In this document: piece by piece, positions 53,905-64,000 of the stretch
How positions within the stretch are numbered: the stretch's first letter is position 1
Layout: each line of letters begins with the position of its first letter
Source of the DNA: Datura wrightii
Lineage: Eukaryota > Streptophyta > Magnoliopsida > Solanales > Solanaceae
DNA length: 64,000 nucleotides
NCBI GenBank assembly: GCA_035772735.1
Contig: JASDFA010000018.1
Coordinates: 58,496,001 to 58,560,000, forward strand
Direction of reading: 5' to 3'
Program-made: the position numbers and the translations under genes
The notes under the pieces: generated by a model
The model's database searches: none
Told to the model about the DNA's origin: nothing
The model's input: the letters and a program-made list of their open reading frames with translations, nothing else

Positions 53905-55313
53905 CACTCCAAAATACACGCAAGTGCACATGGTCGTACAAGTAATAAAGTGGCTTTATTTCAAGCCAGGTATCGAACCCACAGGGACTGTAATGTGGCC
54001 GTAATTTTTCTTTAAGTGTTTATTATACGCACTTCTTTATACAAGCAGAAAAACAAAACAAACGGTGATTTTTCAAGAATACTAATTAATGTAACTTTAA
54101 GTAAAAAGATTGTCAATTATAATCTGAACAATAGCACGAACAAGCTAAGGTTAAGGCAAAACATGCAGATATGTAATTTACTGATTAAATTTTAGTCAAC
54201 ACTTCTCTTCAGTTGTTGGTCAGGAATTATTAACCAATGGATTGGGTCTTTCGAACTCCTCTCCAATTAAAGAATCATGAGACTTACATTACACATTTCT
54301 GTGATGCAAAAACCTCATATTCAGCAATACACAACAAATTTCATAGATGACCAAATATGACATTACAGATATATTTCTATTCTGAACGTTAATCTTCTCT
54401 TAATTTCTCAACCAAGACAAGAACATATCCTACCAGTTCACATCTATCCAATTAATCTTCCTTTCGGAAATAAAACTGGAATTCTAGGATGTACATTAAC
54501 AATGGCCAAGCATTAATGTAGTGAAAACAAGAACTAGTAGAACAACCGTTCTAGAGAAGATAAAAACTGAAATAACATCAATTACATACTACTGCAATCA
54601 TCCTCAACCTCAGCCAAAGGTGAATTAGTAACTCATTTGATGATTAAACATCTTCAAACATGTAGAAATCATACAAGCAATTGAAATCTAAGAGAAAAAA
54701 GAAGAAAATTAACCCAAGAACTTCTTCAGCTCAACTGCTTAATACCCACGTTCTAGCATGGAATGTCAGATATCCTAAAATAAAACCTAAGTGTGCTATT
54801 TATACAAGTGAGAAATTTTCCGGAATAAACTGGCAACGTAGCACGGAGGGTATCGTGGAGCATCAGCTCCGTGCCATTGACGTAACACGCACCTTCACTG
54901 GAATCTAGGTATGCAGCTAAGCCTTCCCACCATGTCACTGACGTGAACGCGAAGCATAGGCTCCGTGACATGATGCCATCGCGCACCTTCACTGGAAGTC
55001 AGCTTATATATCCCTCTAGGCAGAATGCCTCCGCGATGGTGGAGTGACACGGCCTCTATCGCGGAGCATCAAGATTTTTTGCATTTTCTTGCCCATTTCC
55101 GAGTTTTGCTTCCGAGTCCATTCCTCCACTTCACCAACTTGTAGATTAGTTTCCAAAATTCATTATATTTGCAAAAACAATAACTAATCATGTTGGTTAG
55201 TATAAATCCACATTTACATAAAAATCACATGAGAATGTACACATAAAAGTAGATAAATAATTTCAAATTATGTAATAAAGTATCACTTGGGCATGCAATT
55301 ATGCCCAAGATCA
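53905..55313 (-). repeat. 3' LTR of element I
   Basis: Starts TGATCTTGGGCATAATTGCATGCCC at 55313. Ends near 53905 after CACTTGCGTGTATTTTGG; the exact end is uncertain because the terminal bases differ from the CCCGAACA of B and C. Length about 1.41 kb as in B and C. Confidence 0.85.
54797..55075 (-). promoter_or_regulatory. U3 promoter region of I: GC dyad module and TATA
   Basis: CGATAGAGGCCGTGTCACTCC, CTCCGCGATGG, TGCGCGATGGC and CACGGAGC..CCGTGC-type motifs (54835-55075) lie upstream, on the minus strand, of TATAAATA at 54797-54804, followed by GCACACTTAGG as in B. Confidence 0.6.
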
Positions 55314-55351
55314 CCTACCACACACTTAAAGCCTTGTTCATCCTCGAACAA
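55314..55351 (-). other. Hairpin and polypurine tract of I
   Basis: Minus strand TTGTTCG-AGGA-TGAACAA (55334-55351) then GGCTTTAAGTGTGTGGTAGG to the LTR start. Confidence 0.7.
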
Positions 55352-56969
55352 CCCTTTCACATCTCATGTAATTGAAGACTCACGCATAGCTAATTTAGCA
55401 CGACAATTCAAGTTATGGCTATAAGGATTATTTAAGATAGCAAGTTAAAAATAGGGCATACATGATTTAATCATTGAAATGAATTACAACTATGTTAAGA
55501 CTCCCTAACCTCAAGAATCGACTCTCAATCTTAGAAAACTTATGCAAATCAACCGATCAATAAATTCACATGAATGTTATCTCTCATTAAACATGTGCCC
55601 TCACAACACAGGAGAGTTACCCCATTTTTACTTCAAAAGAATTTTCAAAGCACAACGGGTATGGGCATATGAATAAATTACGCTCACTCTCTCAAAGAAT
55701 TCACATGCATCATGTGGTGAACCATAAGCTTGCCATTAGTGTTTACTCCACTAATTTAAGGATGTATGAACGTAAGATCAAGTAGGACTTAATGGTTTGT
55801 AATGTAAGCTAAGGGACGGGTAGGTACTATTCTGGCCAGTCATAGTGACTATCTTCCCCCAAGCGCTTTTAATACATCCACATTCATTAAAGACATCTCC
55901 TCTCTACTTCTTCCTCATTCTTCTCACTCTTGAATTTCTCTTTTTGTTCCCATTTCTTTAAGCACACTCAGCTTACTAGTAAAGCGTATTTAAGCAAATT
56001 TTCCATTTACTTTCTTACTCTCTACTAATAATCAAACATTTTCAAACAGGTGCACCTTTGTCCTTTTCTCAACTTTCACAACTTCTACTTTTCCTTCTGT
56101 TTCACGGTTCTCACTCCTTCACTCTTTGGAATTTTTCACTTAAGCGCATAGGAGTTTTGGATCAAATTCAAAGCTAATGAAAGAAAAGGATTAAGCTTAT
56201 GTTGTGACTATCAAAAAATAAGCTTAAGGCTCAATGGGACTAACTAGGATTTAACATTCAAGGTAGGTAAGATAAGGGATAAAATTTAGGTTCATTCAAA
56301 GAAATGCCTACATCCTCTCCTACAATCCACATCCTTCATTTCATTTTATATACACACCAGGCAAGTTCTAGACACTTCACAGTAGCATCGAATATTAGAA
56401 AAAAACTCACACTCACTGCACATGGTCAATTTAAGACATATTCACAGACTCTTAACTCAGTTAATTACAAGAATTCAAAATTAAGCCTTAATCACATTGA
56501 GTCGAATTCTAGAGCCTAGGTGTCTATACATGTTTAACACACTTGCATGCTTCCATACGAATCACACTTGCATCTTACAATATAGCACATAACAAGAATG
56601 TCGAACCATTAATTAGCTATGTGTTCAAAAAAAATCTAAACCTACTGACTAAATTTCCCTTAAGACGGTCGTCATCCATTCATTATAGGGAACAGTCTCT
56701 ATCTAAGACTTCGGTTTTTAAAAGGACTATTCTCGGAAAAATCACCGAAAACAAAAATCGAAAAACCCAAATAAGAAAATAGAAAAAATAAAAACAAAAA
56801 TAGCAAATAACTTACACAAATAATTACACAAATAACTCCTTAACAATTTATTACATCACCAGCACCAACACACAAAATCATCAACAACATACACGAAACA
56901 AAATGTCACACATTAAACATCCACAGAAGCACAAGCACAGCACAGCCTTACTACACCAGCACCTAACTA
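55352..56969 (-). other. Long 3' noncoding region of I
   Basis: Collinear on the minus strand with the 3' noncoding regions of B and C. The conserved block GGATGACGACCGTCTTAAGGGAAAT is at about 56651-56683, and the TTCGGT..ACCGAA stem at about 56708-56750. No gene. Confidence 0.65.
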
Positions 56970-57009
56970 CTCCCACCCCATACTTAGTTGGAACACTGTC
57001 CCCAGTGTT
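56970..57009 (-). other. Hairpin plus PPT-like tract after ORF2 in I
   Basis: AACACTG-GGGA-CAGTGTT (56992-57009) and AACTAAGTATGGGGTGGGA (to 56970) on the minus strand, as in B and C. Confidence 0.6.
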
Positions 57010-57056
57010 CGCATATCTGCAATTAAAAACAAAGTTTGGGTGGTGTAACTCCCTGA

Positions 57057-58275
57057 TCAATCAAAATGTTCAATCTCTTCATCAGGTGCTAGTACCTCAT
57101 CACCAAGATCAGAATCCTCTTCGCCTTCCTCCTCTGACTCAATGTCTGAGTCATCCCGGCATGTTTCCTCATCAGTAGGGCGTCGTCATCAACTGTTCTA
57201 CAAATACGGGCCCAACTCTGCATAATGCTCGGGCATGCTCATTAAATGGATAATCCATGTTGAGCTACCATAATTCATCCTCCGTAGCAGGCCTGCCACC
57301 AATCCGCAGTTGCAGCATCTGCATCCCATACATTCGGTCCATGTATTGGTCATCCCGAGCATGTCGCTCGGCGAGTGTAAGCACAGGCCCAAATGTGGCA
57401 TCAGGTGCTTTGGTCTTAGTGAAATCCAAAGCACGTCGGTCAAGTTGAGGAATGTAGTCCAGGGCCTCCTCTTCAATACCATGGCCCCTGAGGAAAATTG
57501 TTAGAAGACCACCGAAATCATACCGATGCCCTTGATGAAGTCTGGCTTTCTTCATAGCGGACATAATCACCGCTCCAACATTTATCTCCAGTCCTTTCAT
57601 CAATGCATACACCAAAAAAACTCTATCCTGGGTGACATCAGTCATGTGCACCCCCGGGATCAGGCAAGTACATACTATCTTCAACCAGATCCCCGCTTCT
57701 CCGTTCATTTGGGCGTATGGCAATGTCTGGTGATATCCTCTTTCCTTGTGATGACTCCACCTAGCTGTTGATCGTGCTCCACATAATGTGCGTCTGATAT
57801 CTGCATATGGTGGAGTGATATTCAGTTGGTGGAGGACATGCGCGTCTGTGTCCCGCGTCCCCAAGATGGCATTTAGATGTTGTGGTTCAAAAGTAACCAC
57901 CTGTCCTCTGATCTTGACTGTGTGGCTGCGCAAGGTGGGGTTCCAATTAGCGTAGAATTCCCTTATGAGATGGAGATTACACTCTTTGGGTTCTTCAAAG
58001 ATGAAGTTTAACCCAACAGTGTTTATCCTATGTAGGATTCTCGGGAATTCTTGAGCTAGTGGTTCCCGTGCTATTTGTTCCTCTGGGAAATACTTGGTTT
58101 CCTTGTGTTTGGCGTACCATTTCTTTCCCTCATCTGTAACCCATCGTGTTCCATATTGTCTACGTTGCCCCCTCGGAACAGGTGGTGCTGCTTGCACTGC
58201 TGCCCCAATTCTCAGTCTTTTTCTGCTGGCGCCAGATGTGGATGCGCCTTTCCCTTTGTCTTGTCTTCCATACAT
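57057..58275 (-). pseudogene. ORF2 of I: plant transposon-associated protein, frame broken near the end
   Basis: ATG at 58275 (MYGRQDKGKGASTSGASRKR). Open to a stop at 57265 (after ATEDELW), followed by a shift near 57195, after which the acidic tail (DEET, DSDIESEEEGEEDSD) is in another frame up to TGA at 57057. The core is intact: QYGTRWVTDEGKKWY, FEEPKECNLHLIREFYANW, ILGTRDTDAHVLHQLNITPPYA, HKERGYHQTLPYAQMN, ALMKGLEINVGAVIMSAMKKARL, FGGLLTIFLRG. The conserved core across B, C and I against decay in pol suggests it was under selection for some time. Function unknown; no membrane segment. Confidence 0.87.
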
Positions 58276-58280
58276 TTGTC

Positions 58281-58926
58281 CTGTCCATCAAAAGCATATA
58301 TTTCAAATGTCATTCATGGTATAGTTGGCTACTACTAAGGCTAGGCTTAAATTGATCACCCCACACTTAGTCGTTAGCCGTAGTCAATACAATTCGACAT
58401 GAACAACCACATAATTTCAGCTCTTATTTCCCAAAAGGTTTAGTGCGTTCATAAAAGTCGATGGAACAGTTTCATTGTACTACTCAGACTTCATACAATG
58501 CATTATTAAAGTTCATCCATCTATCCCTTTACAAACTCATGAGCAATTCTCAAGTTTGTGCACATAAACCTATTGGATTTTTCCTACTTTCATCCCCAAA
58601 AATCAATCTTCAACCATGACATAATCTAACTTTAATCACAACATTTTTCAACTCAAACAATAGGCAAAACCCAAAATATCTCCATTTCTACCCTTTTCTT
58701 CTTCTTCCCAACACAATTCTCAACCCGAGTTATCAACAATGTAAGATTTTCAATACAAATCATGTAATTATTGAGTTCATAACACAACATTAGCACAAAA
58801 TCAACATTCATCCATGACCCCATCAATTACACATCTTATTAATAACTTAGGGAAGAATTTCATCAAAGAAAACATGTTCAAGAATCGAAATATGCAGCAA
58901 GAATGAGAAAAAATTCGAGAACATAC
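58281..58926 (-). other. Candidate intron upstream of ORF2 in I
   Basis: Minus strand donor GTAAAG/GTATGTTC (58927/58926), acceptor TTTTGATGGACAG/GACAA (58281), 646 bases. Five bases to the ATG. Contains CTAAGTGTGGGGTG at about 58357-58370. Confidence 0.6.
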
Positions 58927-58969
58927 CTTTACTTGAAGAGTTTTAAGAAGAATTGAAGAAATTTTCCTA

Positions 58970-59290
58970 GCTAGGGCCGTGGCACGTTGAGGGAGAAGGG
59001 GTATTGGGAGTTTTGTCACGGAGGGTTACACCAAAATGGGGGGAAAATCATGTTTTGGGGGTTAAAAAGAGTGATTTCGCGCGAGTCAACCCGCTGCCCC
59101 GACTGACCTGACGCGAAATTGGCCTCAATGTGTCACGAAGGACAACGCGGAGGGTAAGCTCCGTCACACGGAGCCGACATGGAGGCTTACTGGAAACCTG
59201 AACATACCTAGGATTTTCCTCAATGTGTCACGGAGGGTAACGCGGAGGTCAGCCTCTGTGATACGGAGCCAACGCGTAGGCTCACTGTTT
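58970..59290 (-). promoter_or_regulatory. Internal GC dyad module upstream of ORF2 in I
   Basis: Repeated CTCCGTGTGACGGAGC, CTCCGCGTTACCCTCCGTG and CGTGACACATTGAGG motifs and a GGTCAG..GGGTTGACTCG stretch; CTTTTTAACCCCC lies near 59062. Same order as in B and C. On the plus strand the block follows the end of integrase. Confidence 0.5.
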
Positions 59291-59609
59291 CATGCCCCAA
59301 TTTTCACTTTTTACCTTTATTTTTCCACTTGCGATTTTTGTATTTTTGCCCTCCATATTTCCTGAAAATCATCAAACAACAACAACTTGTTAGAAAATCA
59401 TGGGTTGTCGCCCACCTAATGCCAGCCTTTTTTTTCTCTTTTTTTTTACTTTTTTTGAATTTGTTCCTAACTAGTCTAGTACATTACATCCACAGGTTGC
59501 GTCCCGTGCAGCGCCTGTTTTACCGTCGCGGCTCGACGCTTGACATCCTCATTCATCTACTAAGGTGATAGACGTCTTCTCTCGATTAACGTCTTCACCC
59601 CAGTAGTTC
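59291..59609 (-). other. Post-pol conserved stretch in I
   Basis: GTCGAGCCGCGACGGTAAAACAGGCGCTGCAC (near 59505-59540) follows the remains of the integrase end (CTACTGGGGTGAAGACG, about 59590-59607). This is the region joined to the protease in B and C. Confidence 0.65.
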
Positions 59610-60840
59610 TTACACCTTTGTCCATTCACCAGAAAATGTGGCACTTTTATCCTCTTGCCACAATTCAACTGCCCCGTGTGGAGTCATCCATGCTACTTCA
59701 AACGGCCCTGACCACTTGGAGCACAATTTCCCTAGAAAGAGTTTCAACCTAGAGTTGAATAGCAACACCTTTTGGCCCGGCTCAAAGATTCGATGCACCA
59801 TGTGCCTTTCGTGCCACCTTTTCATTTTTTCTTTGTAGCATTTTGCACTTTCATATGCATGCCATCGAAACTCGTCCAACTCACTCAGCTGCATCAATCT
59901 CCTCTTTCATGCAAACTTAGGATCCATGTTCAGCTTCCGCACAGCCCAAAAAGCTCGATGTTCCAGCTCCATGGGTAGATGACATGCCATAAACCAATCT
60001 ATACGGTGAAGTCCCAATAGGTGTCTTATATGCCGTTCGATAAGCCCACAATGCATCATCCAGTTTGCTTGCCCAATCCAAGCGTTGTGCGTTCACCGTT
60101 TTCTGCAAAATTTGTTTAATTTCCCTATTTGACACCTCCATTTGCCCACTAGTTTGGGGATGATATGCTGTAGCCACTTTATGTCGAACCCCATATTTCA
60201 CTAGCAAATTCTTGAACCCTACATTCACAAAATGTGCCCCTCCATCACTGATAATTGCTTGTGGTGTACCAAACCTGGTGAAAATCTGCTTCTTCACAAA
60301 TCTAGTCACCACCTTGTTGTCATTCCTGGGACAAGCTACTGCCTCAACCCACTTAGACACGTAGTCCACCGCCACCAAGATGTATCGATTGCCAAACAAT
60401 GGTGGAAACGGGCCCATAAAATCTATCCCCCACACATCAAACACCTCAACTTCTAATATGTGATGCAATGGCATTTCCTGTCTTCCGCCGATTGTTCCTG
60501 TTCTTTGACATCGATCACATACTTTGACATAAGCTACAGCATCTTTGAACAGTGTAGGCCAAAAGAACCCGGATTGCAGCACTTTGTGAGCAGTACACTC
60601 TCCTCCATGATGACCTCCATACAGCGATGAATGAAAACTCCTCATCACCTCTGTCGTCTGACTTTCTGGAATGCATCGCCTCATCACTTGATCTGGTTCT
60701 TGCTTGAATAGATACGACTTATCCCACATGTAGTACCGGGACTCATGCCTCAGTTTCTTCCTTTGTTGAGCCGTTGCCTCAGGTGGGTATACTCCACTTA
60801 CAAACAAGTTCACAATATCTGCATACCAAGGGAGTTCAAC
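59610..60840 (-). pseudogene. Integrase of element I, frameshifted at its end
   Basis: Zinc-binding H-H-C-C ([29 protein letters not shown] near 60500), catalytic core with [20 protein letters not shown] and [13 protein letters not shown] carrying the D, D and E residues, then [26 protein letters not shown]. Near 59917 the frame shifts; the C-terminal GPFEV..HGAVEL part is in another frame to 59610. No chromodomain, as expected for the Athila lineage. Confidence 0.87.
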
Positions 60841-61341
60841 TTCCTTTATTTCCAAGAGTTTTTCATCGAGGAACTCTTCTCTGATGTTATTACCTTCTTT
60901 CACATGTGAATGATTCTCTAGCCGCGATAGGTGATCTGCAACCTGATTTTCACTTCCCTTCCTATCTCGGATCTCCAGATCAAACTCTTGTAGCAATAAT
61001 ATCCACCTGATTAGCCTGGGCTTCGCATCTTTCTTGCCAAATAAGTACCGAATTGCCACATGATCAGTGTGTACCACCACTTTTGACCCCACCAGGTAGG
61101 ATCTAAACTTGTCAAATGCAAACACTAGAGCCAGCATCTCCTTCTCAGTGACTGTATAATTAACTTGTGCAGCATCGAGTGTTTTGCTTGCATAGTAGAT
61201 GGAATGAAAAATCTTATTCTTTCGCTACCCTAATACCGCTCCTACAGCCACATCACTTGCATCACACATTAACTCAAAAGGATATTCCCAATCAGGAGCA
61301 ATGAGGATAGGAGCTTCCACCAGCTTCTTTTTCAGCTCCTA
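60841..61341 (-). pseudogene. RNase H of element I
   Basis: ELMCDASDVAVGAVLG (stop TAG just after, near 61225), [71 protein letters not shown] at 61339 separates it from RT. Confidence 0.85.
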
Positions 61342-62493
61342 AAATGCTTCTACACATTTCTTGTCAAATTCAAACTTCACCTCTTTTTCTAGCAACCGGC
61401 ATAACAGTCTAGAAATTTTAGAGAAGCCTTGAATAAACCGTCTGTAAAACCCAGCATGTCCTAAAAAGCTGCGGACACCCTTAACTGATACTGGCGGTGG
61501 TAGATTTTCAATCACCTCAATCTTTGCACGATCGACCTCCAAACCTCGGCATGACACCTTATGGCCAAGAACAATACCCTCCTTGAAGTGACACTTTTCC
61601 CAGTTGAGCACCAGGTTTGACTCTTCACATCTAGCTAACACCCTGTCAAGATTTTGCAAACACATAGCAAACGAGTTACCAAAAACAGAAAAGTCATCCA
61701 TAAATACCTCGACATAGTCTTCCACCATATCATGGAATATCGCCATCACGCATCGCTGGAATGTGGATGGTGCATTGCATAGACTAAAGGGCATCTGCCT
61801 GAAAGCATATGTCCCATAAGGACATGTAAACGTGGTATTTTCCTGATCTTTTGGTGCTATGGCTATTTGATTATAGCCAGAGTAACCATCCAGAAAGCAA
61901 TAATATTCCTGCCCTGCCAGCCTATCCAACATTTGATCAATGAATGGAATAGGATAGTGATCTTTTCGAGTGTCCTCATTGAGCTTCCTATAATCCACGC
62001 AAATTCGCCAGCCCGTGACTGTGCGTGTGGGAATCAGCTCATTCTTCTAATTTGTAACCACTATTATTCCCCCTTTCTTTGGAACGCATTGAACTGGGCT
62101 AACCCATTCACTATCTGAGATGGGATATACCACTCCTGCATCCAGCCACTTGATCACTTCCTTTCTGACTACATCCTTTATCACCGGATTTAATCTCCGC
62201 TGATGTTGCACGGTTGGCTTGGATCGCTCTTCCATAAATATCCTGTGCATGCAGAAAGCTAGACTAATCCCCTTAATGTCCGACATCTGCCATCCCATTG
62301 CTCTCTTTCGCCTCTTAAGTACCACCAATGCATCTTTCACTTGTGCATCTATTAGTTTTGCTGAAATGATGACTAGTAATGTGTCATCTTCACCCAACAA
62401 TACATACTGCAGATGTGGAGGTAATGTCTTTAACTCCAATTTAGGTGCCTCCTCTATTGATGGCTTTGGGGATGGCTCCAAAGACCTATTCAA
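61342..62493 (-). pseudogene. Reverse transcriptase of element I
   Basis: NRSLEPSPKPSIEEAPKLELKTLPPHLQYVLLG linker (62490-62400), then VRKEVIKWLDAGVVYPISDSEWVSPVQCVPKKGG, a TAG stop at 62047, MDYRKLNEDTRKDHYPIPFIDQMLDRLAG, FRQMPFSLCNAPSTFQRCM-like segment and the catalytic FMDDFSVFG with both Asp present. RSFLGHAGFYRRFIQGFSKI closes the domain. Confidence 0.87.
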
Positions 62494-62529
62494 CGGTTCA
62501 AAATCTTGCTTCCTAAAGAACCATTTTGG

Positions 62530-63105
62530 CTAATTCAAAGTCTGCACCATCTCATATGTCGCACTGACCCCAAAATGATCACATCCCACCAAGGCTCTCT
62601 CTAAGGGATCCTGTGAGTCAATAATCTGAAGGGTCGACTCCTGATTCAAAACACTGATTGCTGATAACTCTTCATAAATGGCTGGTAGCTTCATGGACTT
62701 GTAGACATCAAAGACCTCTACCTTATCATGTGCTCTCATGGTTAGCTGCCCAGCAGCTACATCAATTAAAGCTCGCCCGCTTGCTAAAAAGGGACATTCC
62801 AAAATAAATGGGACTTCCGCGTCTGGCTCAAAATCAAGAATTATAAAATCCACCGGGAAAATAAGGGAGCCTACTTGCACTAGCACATCCTCCACAATTC
62901 CATCAGGTTTGGCCAATGAACGGTTAGCTAGCTGCAAGATCATAGTAGTGGATCTAGGACTGCCCAGCCCCAGCTTCTTGAATACTGATGTTGGCATCAA
63001 ATTTATACTTGCTCCCAAATCACACAAACCACGAGCTCTAATAGACTGCCCAATTGTAATCTGAATAGTGAAGCTCCCAGGATCCTTGAGCTTTGTCGGC
63101 AATCA
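62530..63105 (-). pseudogene. Protease of element I
   Basis: LKDPGSFTIQITIGQSIRARG, active site LCDLGASINLMPTS, VFKKLGLGSP, PVDFIILDFEPDAEVPFIL and DVAAGQLTMRAHDKVEVFDVYK. Bounded by TGA at 63103 (CGA or CGG in B and C) and TAG at 62530. In B and C the matching region ends shortly after VFDVYK-ELSVINV, where the pol deletion starts. Confidence 0.88.
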
Positions 63106-64000
63106 ATTTTGAATACGGGAGGTGAACTTCTCAGTAAGAGCAACTGTAGCATACTCTGTCAGTCTGCTCTTGTTTGCTACAATGTCTTTGATGTACTTGG
63201 AATATTTTGGCACTCCCTGCAACACATCAACTAAAGGAAGATTAATATGTACCTGCTTCAACACTTCCATGAACTTCTTGAAGCATGCTTCCTCCTTGTG
63301 CTTTTTCAATCTTTGAGGAAACGGGGGCGGTGGTCTTTCCATCTCTGCTGCCTTTTCATTCCCCCTCACATCATCGTTTCCTTCATCCCTTTTTGTTGCT
63401 CTAGATTTCTGAGGTGGCCTTTCGGGTTCCACCTCCCCGAGTTTCTTTCCACTCCGAGTAGTAATTGCATTCACCTGCTTAGGATTTGGGTCTGTATCAC
63501 TTGGTAATCCTCCCCTCAGACTAGTATTTTCGGCTCCAGCTAACTGTCCCAACTGATACTCCAATGCCTTTGTAGATAACTGCTGATTTTAAATATCAGC
63601 TGTCAATTTTACCTGATCAGCCTGCATCTGCGCCTGGTTAGCTATTATGGTTTTGAGCATATCCTCGATGTTGCTAGACTGAGGAGGTGCATTATTTCCT
63701 CTGAACTGCGGCTGAAAATTGTGATGACCCCCTTGATTTCTTTGCACGCCCTGATTTGAACTCTGTCCCTGATTACTATTACTCCCCCATGAAAAATTTG
63801 GATGATTCCTCCAATTTGGGTTGTAACTGTTGCCATACTGCTGATTACTGCTCCTCTGAGCATTTCCAACAAAATTTATCGAATCTAGATTGGCACCACA
63901 ACACTCAGCTGAATGTTCACTACCTCCACAGACTTCACACCATACCTGATTAACTGCATTAACTGGCGCTTGTGCTTGGCTCAAGCTCATACTGCTGAAA
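63106..64000 (-). pseudogene. gag C-terminal part of element I, cut by the window
   Basis: Zinc knuckle CEVCGGSEHSAEC (about 63900-63940), an Asn/Gln/Ser-rich linker, MLKTIIANQAQMQAD, a TAA stop at 63589, then EYQLGQLAG, PSDTDPNPKQVNAITTRSG, PPPPFPQRLKKHKEEACFKKFMEVLKQVHINLPLVDVLQGVPKYSKYIKDIV up to TGA 63103. Collinear with C (about 32280-33180). Confidence 0.87.

Larger units (their letters stand above)
53905..64000 (-). mobile_element. Element I: Athila-like element with full pol and ORF2, incomplete in window
   Basis: In minus order: gag end and zinc knuckle (64000-63589), protease, RT, RNase H and integrase (to about 59550), internal GC module, intron, ORF2 (58275-57057), hairpin-PPT-like tract, long 3' noncoding region, hairpin-PPT, 3' LTR (55313-about 53905). 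The 5' LTR and most of gag lie beyond the window. gag-pol is one frame from 63990 to 59917 interrupted by six stops, then a frameshift. It shows what the ancestor of B and C looked like before pol was lost. It is older and more decayed than they are. Confidence 0.9.

Noticed and set aside
57057..58275. ORF2 as a classical retroviral-type envelope
   Set aside because: No signal peptide, no hydrophobic membrane segment and no cleavage-site-like motif is visible; the tail is strongly acidic.

Overview
This window is intergenic plant DNA made almost entirely of nested LTR retrotransposons of the Ty3/gypsy superfamily. I found no host gene, no tRNA or rRNA gene and no CRISPR. Two lineages are present. 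One is chromovirus (Tekay/Del-like), with a tRNA-Met-type primer site TGGTATCAGAGC and an integrase ending in a chromodomain-like region. The other is Athila-like, with a tRNA-Asp-type primer site TGGCGCCGTTG, a DLGAS protease and an extra ORF downstream of pol. Protein flavour suggests a eudicot, probably Solanaceae or a related asterid; this is inference.

Layout. 1-781: partial Athila LTR, minus strand (A). 782-1079: fragment of a chromovirus LTR (family H). 1178-5148: 3' LTR and integrase end of a minus-strand chromovirus (F), whose integrase continues at 42549. Element E (plus, 5149-42548) is inserted in the F integrase. Element D (minus, 12846-41168, TSD TTGGG) is inserted in the 3' LTR of E. 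Two closely related Athila-type elements sit inside D: B (15589-25376, TSD ATACT) in its 3' LTR and C (29813-39590, TSD CATAG) in its gag. To the right are a truncated plus-strand relative of D (G, about 42641-49188), a 5' LTR plus gag of a minus-strand chromovirus (H, to 52739), an LTR fragment of the E family (52745-about 53904), and a longer Athila-like element (I, about 53905 to beyond the window, minus) with gag, protease, RT, RNase H, integrase and the extra ORF.

How they relate. B and C carry LTRs, primer site, gag-protease, the extra ORF (ORF2) and PPT, but lack RT, RNase H and integrase; they share one deletion junction. They look like a non-autonomous family moved in trans by an I-like partner. 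All coding regions seen contain stops or frameshifts.

Most interesting. In B, C and I, ORF2 looks like its own transcription unit inside the retrotransposon. Upstream of it lie a GC-rich dyad module (the same module found just upstream of the TATA box in the LTRs), a leader, a GTATGT splice donor, an intron of about 650-700 bases, and a CAG acceptor exactly five bases before the ORF2 ATG. PPT-like tracts flank the ORF. The GC module is also shared with the LTRs of the unrelated chromoviruses D and G, again just upstream of TATA, which points to an exchanged or convergent promoter module.
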